A DNA stretch of 6,015 nucleotides. It comes from an uncultured bacterium. Lineage in GTDB: Bacteria > Verrucomicrobiota > Kiritimatiellia > CAIKKV01. The number at the start of each line of letters is the position of its first letter. Position 1 is the stretch's first letter. Positions 5,903 through 6,015 of the stretch are shown piece by piece. Both the position numbers and the translations under genes were made by a program. The stretch lies in assembly GCA_903828035.1 (NCBI GenBank), contig CAIKKV010000213.1:1-6015 (forward strand), written 5' to 3'. Below the pieces are notes generated by a model. The model was not told the origin of the DNA. It saw nothing but the letters and a program-made list of their open reading frames with translations, and did not search any database.

Positions 5903-6015
5903 ATTCCGTCATCCCGAACGCCCTATTCCGTCATCCCGAGCGCCCTATTCCGTCATCCCGAGCGCCCTGTTCCGTCATCCCGAGCGCCCTATTCCGTCAT
6001 CCCGAGCGAAGTCGA
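5903..6015. repeat. 22-bp tandem repeat array, running off the window
   Basis: Four full direct copies of a 22-bp unit, ATTCCGTCATCCCGAGCGCCCT, lie head to tail at 5903-5924, 5925-5946, 5947-5968 and 5969-5990. A fifth copy (5991-6008) keeps the first 18 bases and then changes to AAGTCGA at the window edge. Copies are almost identical: unit 1 has GAACG for GAGCG, and unit 4 starts with G instead of A. There are no spacers, so this is not CRISPR. The last copy reads into CATCCCGAGCGAAGTCGA, which I recall as the core of a dispersed intergenic repeat common in bacterial genomes and metagenomic contigs. The array starts 4 bases after the VOC stop. The period is not a multiple of three and no start codon opens a frame, so it is non-coding. 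Confidence 0.9.

Noticed and set aside
5903..6015. CRISPR array
   Set aside because: The copies abut directly with no unique spacers, and the 22-bp period is too short.

Overview
The window holds part of a GC-rich bacterial locus with every recognisable gene on the + strand: a 5'-truncated HpcH/HpaI-type aldolase (1-819), a sialidase-like beta-propeller protein (833-2131), a divergent GH95-like glycoside hydrolase (2128-4389), a LacI-family regulator (4458-5444) and a small VOC/glyoxalase-fold protein (5488-5898). A short tandem repeat array runs from 5903 to the window edge. There are no RNA genes, insertion sequences, CRISPR arrays or phage genes. Gene content and protein style (intracellular sialidase-like and GH95-like enzymes next to an HpcH/HpaI aldolase and a LacI regulator) suggest the Planctomycetota-Verrucomicrobiota-Lentisphaerota-Kiritimatiellota group. 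That placement is inferred from remembered resemblance; no marker gene is present.

Region 1 to 4389 looks like one transcription unit. The aldolase stop codon TAG is part of the ribosome binding site of the sialidase-like gene 13 nt downstream. The sialidase-like stop overlaps the GTG start of the GH95-like gene (GTGA). The promoter for this unit must lie upstream of the window. The simplest reading is glycan catabolism: two enzymes that act on sugar residues at glycan ends, plus an aldolase that could split a 2-keto-3-deoxy sugar acid into pyruvate and an aldehyde. Neither hydrolase-like protein has a visible signal peptide, so they probably act in the cytoplasm on imported oligosaccharides.

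Region 4390 to 4457 is an AT-rich pocket in otherwise GC-rich DNA. It carries a plausible sigma-70 type promoter and, at the expected transcription start, an inverted repeat with a central CpG, the usual shape of a LacI-family operator. The LacI-type gene therefore probably represses itself and may also control the upstream catabolic genes. After it comes a strong Shine-Dalgarno that serves not the VOC gene but an 11-codon minicistron (5460-5495), whose stop overlaps the VOC start region.

The most interesting points are the substitutions at positions corresponding to the GH95 catalytic residues, the candidate autoregulatory operator, the minicistron before the VOC gene, and the 22-bp tandem array built from one half of a common dispersed intergenic repeat. 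I see no clear evidence of a wholly new defence or mobile system here.
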